A DNA stretch of 64,000 nt from Stratiolaelaps scimitus (taxonomy: Eukaryota; Arthropoda; Arachnida; Mesostigmata; Laelapidae): positions 248,001-312,000 of the forward strand of contig JABWDB010000072.1 of assembly GCA_019614645.1 (NCBI GenBank), in the 5' to 3' direction. Shown one piece after another: positions 59,071 to 64,000 of this stretch. Below the pieces are notes generated by a model that was not told where the DNA came from, searched no databases, and was given only the letters and a program-made list of their open reading frames with translations. The first letter of the stretch is position 1, and every line of letters starts with the position of its first letter. The translations under genes and the position numbers were made by a program.

Positions 59071-59778
59071 AGCATATATACATGAGTACTTTATATTGTA
59101 ACAATTAAATACTAACGTTGTACACGTACATATACTGTTTGCTGTTACTTCTATGGTCTGTCCCTGGTGCTGGTTTTCCGTTGCCGCCTTTAAGTCAATC
59201 GATTGCAGATAATTAACGACGGGTACGTCAAAGTACGTGAGGGGAGAAACTCGCTTATAAACTCTCCCGAGCAGAGAAGGATCTAACGAAAACGACTTGA
59301 AGCAGTGCCGCCTCTTCCGACGCTGCCAACTATGTCAACTCTGCCGTCCGCTTGTCGTTGTTGCTGAACCTACGCCTAATCGGAATGAACGAGACGAATC
59401 GGGGAAGGATTGCACATCGCCCTCATGAGCGGTCTCTGCTACGCTTGTAGTGACTACCCGAAAGTTCTGCCCAGTGATTGACGACTGTATTGCTTGTTAC
59501 GATAGTGATGCACCAGCTTGTTACGATAGTGATGTTTCCGTATGCGGAATGCCAAAGTATCATCCGTAACACAGTGTGGGTCTGTTTTTCAATAGTTGAG
59601 AATGGCTTCATGTACTGGAGGCAAGCAGAAATACGAGGCGCAGATTTGAAATATGGAAAATATCGATTGCATGCCGAATAGACTGTAAACATTGACAGTA
59701 CGCCAACGATAGCAAGCTGTCATACGAGTGTCTTGGTAGACGAATACTTTCGGAATCCTCGTAACTTTCACCTGCGCT

Positions 59779-61770
59779 TATGACAGTAGTAATAATAATA
59801 ATAATATATAATAATACAAACGCGCTTTATTCAAGGTAAAAGAGGTGTTTCCTGGTTGTTCAGTGAGAGTTGTTGACTGTCTAGCTTATATATTGCGAGA
59901 TAGGTCCCTGCTCGCAAAGTCTGGGAGATTCGTCAAGGAAAAAAAGATCATTACGTTTCCTACTTGCGGCAGCTTTGTGTATAACGTTCACACCAGCTCT
60001 GGTATTCGTTCAAACATAGTGTTTATTAGGGTAGGTAAATGTCTATTTATACATGAATATGTATAGCTTATATAGCTTATCAAGGTGTGTCAATATTGAG
60101 GTAATCTTCACATGTGACCTATCACATTAGCATTTAAAGGTCGCACTTCTGGCGAACGTAGTCTCCACTTTTTGCAACCTGTCTTTGTCACGCTTACGTC
60201 ATGATTGGTTGAACATATATCGTGAATAGTATAGCAAATAGCGCTGGCTTGTTGAGTAGAAAAGTATGCCGTGTTGCACGGAACGCGGTATCAGTCACAT
60301 GCTCAGTGTATTGTGAAGGGGTCGACTTAATCACCTCTAAGTCTCTTATGGTGTTGGCGCAGAGCAGTGGTGATTCCCCTACAGTGTACATATACCTTGG
60401 ATTCCATACCCAAAATGTAAGACCACGCATTTTTTGATAAAAAGTTTTAGGTAGAGATTTAGGTAAGAATTAGCGCCTCCTGCAGTTGGGACCTCTCTTG
60501 GAATATAGTTTTACATCAGGTGCGTAAATCTTGGCAGATAGTTAGCGGTAATAGATACATGATCGAATTGATATACAGTATGTACATCAGAGATCCGAGT
60601 ATTGTCCCCTGGGGACAACCGGAGGTAATGTTTTGAGAAGGTCTGAGTGCGTGACACGTTCAAAGGCAGATTTGAAGCAGGAATGCACAATGTCAAAACG
60701 GCATAATTTGTTTATATTATAATACATGCCCAGTCGAATTGTGTATCCAGTAGTTGCAAGTTGTGTTCCTGTTTGCCCTATCGACGAATTGGGCATCCGA
60801 GATTAGCAACTTGCTTATTAGCGTTACCATAGATAGCTTTACAGATAGTACTTTCCAAGAGCTTGCATCCACGGGCCTCTTATTTGAAGGTTCAGCTTTT
60901 GACCCTACTTGTGCACGGGACACGCGGATATTCTTCACTTCGAAATATGCCCGGTACTTCGGATTGATCGATAGACTTCCTGAAAGTATATGCGAGAGGA
61001 ACGCATACTGAAATACCAACCTCTTTGAAGATTTATGAAGGAGCATCGTCCGGTGTGTCGCACTTGTCTTCGATTGTAGTGTTATAAGATATTCGAGAAT
61101 TTTCGTGGGACAAACATCAACATCATGCACGATGTGTTCGGGGGGGGGGGGGGGGGATTTGGAAGACCGGGTGGGGCCCTGAGGTCTCGGACAACTAGCT
61201 TATTATATAGAGGGATATGCACCTTCGAAGAAAATTTTCAGTATCTGCGCTTTTTTTTGAACATCGTTTGTTGCAAGGCTTCCGTCCATATGTTTTATGG
61301 AGCAGAGCGATCACGACGATCCTTCTCCGATTCTGCTTATAAATATTATAGATTTAGCATCATTCCTGCAAATCATGCCATGCTCGTTTATCACACGCAC
61401 CCGCCTGTTTTCTGCATTGATGTCTTTTTGTAGGTGAGTCATCGTCCGCGTGTTTCTCTCTCTCTTTCGCGCGCTTCATACTAATTAATCAGATGTTTAT
61501 TAATTCGTGGTTTATTGCTTCTTAAGGCGGGTATATGCTTGTCAATTAAGCTATGCAACTCTTTTACAAGTAGATTGTACATTGCAGAGACACACTATCG
61601 CAAGTTTCAAAGAAATGTGTCAACTTCGTCTGATCAAGCAACGATTGCGTTGCAGCATAGCTAACTTTCGCGTAGTCTAGCTCTTGAGAAGTGCAGTGGT
61701 CCTTGTGTGCTTTTTTTATTGAGGTTAAAGGTGAATCCTGCATGGACACGAGGCCTCGCACTGAGATATT
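59779..61770 (-). mobile_element. CR1/L2-like LINE, decayed
   Basis: Read on the minus strand. Possible linker before the RT at 61761-61564 (DYAKVSYAATQSLLDQTKLTHFF). RT start at about 60940-60790: GSKAEPSNKRPVDASSWKVL. Motif A remnant FKSAFERVTHSDLLKTL (about 60700-60640). Motif B SGCPQGTILGSL-MYILYINSI (about 60625-60555). The YADD motif is not visible and appears deleted. After it, IRDLEVIKSTPSQYTEHV (about 60345-60290). The 3' end has an AATAAA and an ATT/TAT tail near 59780-59830. A poly-G run of 17 bp sits at 61140-61156. The frame changes several times, so the element is dead. Confidence 0.75.
61140..61156. repeat. poly-G tract
   Basis: 17 consecutive G on the plus strand, within the decayed LINE. 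Homopolymers of this length are prone to sequencing error, so its exact length is uncertain. Confidence 0.85.
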
Positions 61771-62003
61771 TGCCTGGTAGCGTTAGACTCTTACTGACTA
61801 AACCCAGAACCGATTTTGACTTGGGGCAGTAACCGGTACGGTCAAAAGTATTACTTCCATCAGTTCCTTGCAGGGGTCGGCAATTCTGGGTCGTCGCGTG
61901 CAAACCCCGTAATTGTGAATTTTACCAAGCCTATTGGGTTAGGTAAAACCTCGGTACTGTTATCAGAATCGCATTTATTCAAACATACAGTAGGTCGGAA
62001 TTT

Positions 62004-62106
62004 CTAGGGATTATGGGTGTGGGGGGGGTGAGGACGACAATGTCCCGAGGAAGGCGATGGCATTGCCTCTCTGCACAGCGAGGGACAGGCGCTGCAGGAG
62101 AAAAGA
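62004..62106 (-). repeat. unknown short repeat U, copy 2
   Basis: The reverse complement matches 57094-57206 closely. It encodes the same peptide AGSFLLQRLSLAVQRGNAIA followed by FLGTL, and has the same C-rich end and ATAATCCCTAG terminus. It is truncated at the other end, where a GT microsatellite begins (about 62107-62135). It shows that the repeat ends at the same base in two places. Confidence 0.8.
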
Positions 62107-62459
62107 GCCAGCGCGCTTGTGTGTGTGTGTGTGTACCTCGGTACTTGATACAGAATCATCATTACATACTACCACGTCCAGAGGAGACGCTGAGGTGCCG
62201 TGTGTATATATATATATATATATAGGTGTTTCTTTGTTTTCGCTGATTTGACAATACGGTACATGATCTAGCAGCACCCTAGTAGAACATATGAATTTCT
62301 CTTGTCTAAAAGCGGATCCCCTAAAAGTGAATCTTACAAGCATATAAATATTCGAATAGCTCCATGGGCTTGCGGAACTTCTAGTAACTGATCCCAATAC
62401 TATTTTAGCCACTCGGTTGACAGAGGCTCCCACACGAGCTAGGTATTTCATCACCACTC
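62107..62459. other. no gene recognised; GT and TA microsatellites
   Basis: (GT)n at about 62117-62135 and (TA)n at about 62203-62224. A minus-strand frame at 62240-62457 has no recognised domain. Confidence 0.45.
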
Positions 62460-62990
62460 ATTGAACAGATTATCTCACAAATAATTAAGGACCTTACTTC
62501 AAAATGGAGTGACACCCCTGAAAATCTCCCTCAATTCTTTATAAACAACTGTGTCCAACCCTTATTGAACCCCTTGGGCTAATCTTTAGTTGCACCTACA
62601 AGGATGGTGAAGTACCGGATCTATTTAGACTTTCAACTGTGGCACCTCTTCACAGAAGTGACGACATAACGCTGACAATTGCAGCGACGTGGCTCACGGC
62701 CGCATTTGCTTGCCTTTTGTTCGAGAATATTCGTTATAGGTCAAATTTATAGCTGCCTCTTCTCTGAAGAACTTCCGGACAGGAAAGGGGAAATCGACTC
62801 AGACTCAACTAGTTGGGACTACTCATCATTGGGGTATGTGCCGAAATGGACTCCGATTGCGTCTACTTCGATTTCGTGAAGGCTTCTGACCGTGTCAGCT
62901 ATAGACCACTCATCTATAAGCTTCAGAGTTTGAACATAGGCAAAAAAAAATTGGTTGTATTATCAGTGATCTTATGGATATAACTTTGTG
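62460..62990 (+). mobile_element. CR1-like LINE RT fragment, decayed
   Basis: Read on the plus strand. At 62577-62670 it encodes LIFSCTYKDGEVPDLFRLST, equivalent to the LIF-x(2)-S-x(2)-G-x-VP-x(2)-W pattern of the CR1 RT start. At 62849-62940 it reads DSDCVYFDFVKASDRVSYRP and LIYKLQSLNIG, the motif A region (usually LDFSKAFD-x-VSH). A frameshift separates these from the upstream part, and much between them is lost. The orientation is opposite to the LINE at 59779-61770, so this is a separate insertion. Confidence 0.75.
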
Positions 62991-64000
62991 GGTTAAGCTT
63001 AACAACACATACGTTTCATACGAACCATGTCCGCGGGGTCCCTGAGACTTTCAAGTGCTGCGTCTTTGAAAAATATTAAAAAATCCATAATCCATCTATT
63101 ATAGATTTGAAAAATGCGCTTCCAGACGGAGTGACCCCATAACTTCTGTGGGGTTGATTTGAGGTTGTTCGTGTCGATTTGCTCTGGGGATGATAGGCTA
63201 CAGTTACCGACAGCTATAGAAGCAGTTGGTGCTTGCTGTCGTCGACATGGCATGGCTGTCTCTGTGCACAAGGTGCACTCTTTTATGTTCTAATGAACAC
63301 AACAATATGAATACCCTTAACGGCAAAGCAATTAAATGCGCAAGTTACATGAGGGACCTTCGGGAAATAGTTCCACATTAAAAATTGAGAATAGAAATTC
63401 ATAGATTCAATTTTGTACCATATAATTTTAACACCAAAACCGATAAAAGAAAAGAGCAACCCACCGAAAATCAATTCTCAGTACCACAACTCCCCCTCAC
63501 TTAACACATCCGACAGAAAATTACGACAACGTATTAGCCTATAAAGTTTGATAAAAATTTACGATTATAACCCTATTGTCGGACCGACATATATCAGCTA
63601 TAGTAAAGAAAACCGAGGAAAGAAAGAAAATGAATAATCATAAAATTTATAAACGATGAAATGGTGAAAAATCACGTCTTACAATATATAATAGCACAAT
63701 GTAACAATCCAGCACTATTCGCGCTATTTCCCGTGCTCCGTCGCACCACAATAATGTTGGGTGTTTCGAAGTTTTTAGCTACAATTGTTGGTTAAACAAT
63801 CGCAGCTGTTACATGCTATTATACTTACCATTTAGGCTTAGGCTATAATGCTACCGTTGAGAAACAACAACTAATATGTAGAACTCTCTTTCTTGAGGAC
63901 TACTGCTATAAGGAAAAATTGCGATCTGGAATCGAAAGATGCAGAAACAAAGGTAAGGATATTTAATTTGTCAGTGAGGCCCAGTGGAGCGTCACCTCCC
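62991..64000. other. no gene recognised
   Basis: AT-rich sequence with short unfamiliar frames only. Confidence 0.45.

Noticed and set aside
59494..59534. Short direct duplication CTTGTTACGATAGTGATG (two copies)
   Set aside because: An 18-bp duplication with 5-bp spacing is readily explained by replication slippage and has no further structure.
1..64000. CRISPR array, bacterial operon or phage features
   Set aside because: No regularly spaced direct repeats, no Shine-Dalgarno-led gene trains and no phage-type genes. The window is clearly eukaryotic nuclear DNA.

Overview
The window is animal nuclear DNA. It contains long gene-poor stretches, dense microsatellites (TA, CAG/CTG, GA/CT), target-site-duplicated SINEs, decayed non-LTR retrotransposons and a mariner element. 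The one confidently recognised cellular gene is an intronless coding region for a Sprouty protein (13154-14005, +). This fits an arthropod. A chelicerate or mite genome is my guess from the gene-poor, TA- and CAG-rich texture, and the sequence does not prove it.

Layout. 1-6.5 kb: two diverged inverted repeats (132-635 and 1574-1850), a tRNA-like segment near 3.5 kb and otherwise featureless DNA. 6.5-20 kb: a GC-richer, triplet-repeat-rich block around Sprouty, probably its regulatory and untranslated surroundings, with SINE insertions at about 8 kb. 20-30 kb: AT-rich DNA with a long TA array, a tRNA-headed SINE at 23.75 kb and a CR1/L2-like LINE 3' end at 25.6-26.1 kb. 30-38 kb: a truncated LINE with a YADD reverse-transcriptase motif and a (TGAA)n tail, an R1-clade LINE C-terminus, two SINE-A copies, a degenerate ~130-bp tandem repeat, and a SINE whose 3' end resembles the local LINE tail. 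38-47.5 kb: triplet-rich islands, a 36-bp minisatellite, another SINE-A copy and a 12-bp perfect hairpin. 47.5-48.8 kb: a mariner element with an open 350-residue DD34D transposase, matching terminal repeats and a TA duplication. 48.8-55.6 kb: almost featureless. 55.6-63 kb: a graveyard of LINEs (gag-like zinc knuckles, endonuclease and RT remnants) plus an inverted pair of a short unknown repeat.

How the parts relate. Sprouty is a feedback inhibitor of receptor tyrosine kinase/Ras-MAPK signalling and is the only likely host protein seen. Most other assignable sequence is mobile DNA. The SINEs carry tRNA-type pol III promoters and 14-17 bp target duplications, as expected for mobilisation by LINE enzymes, and several LINE lineages are present as relics. 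I found no convincing new multi-gene system. The most interesting items are the SINE families, the SINE/LINE tail sharing, the inverted repeats and the apparently intact mariner.
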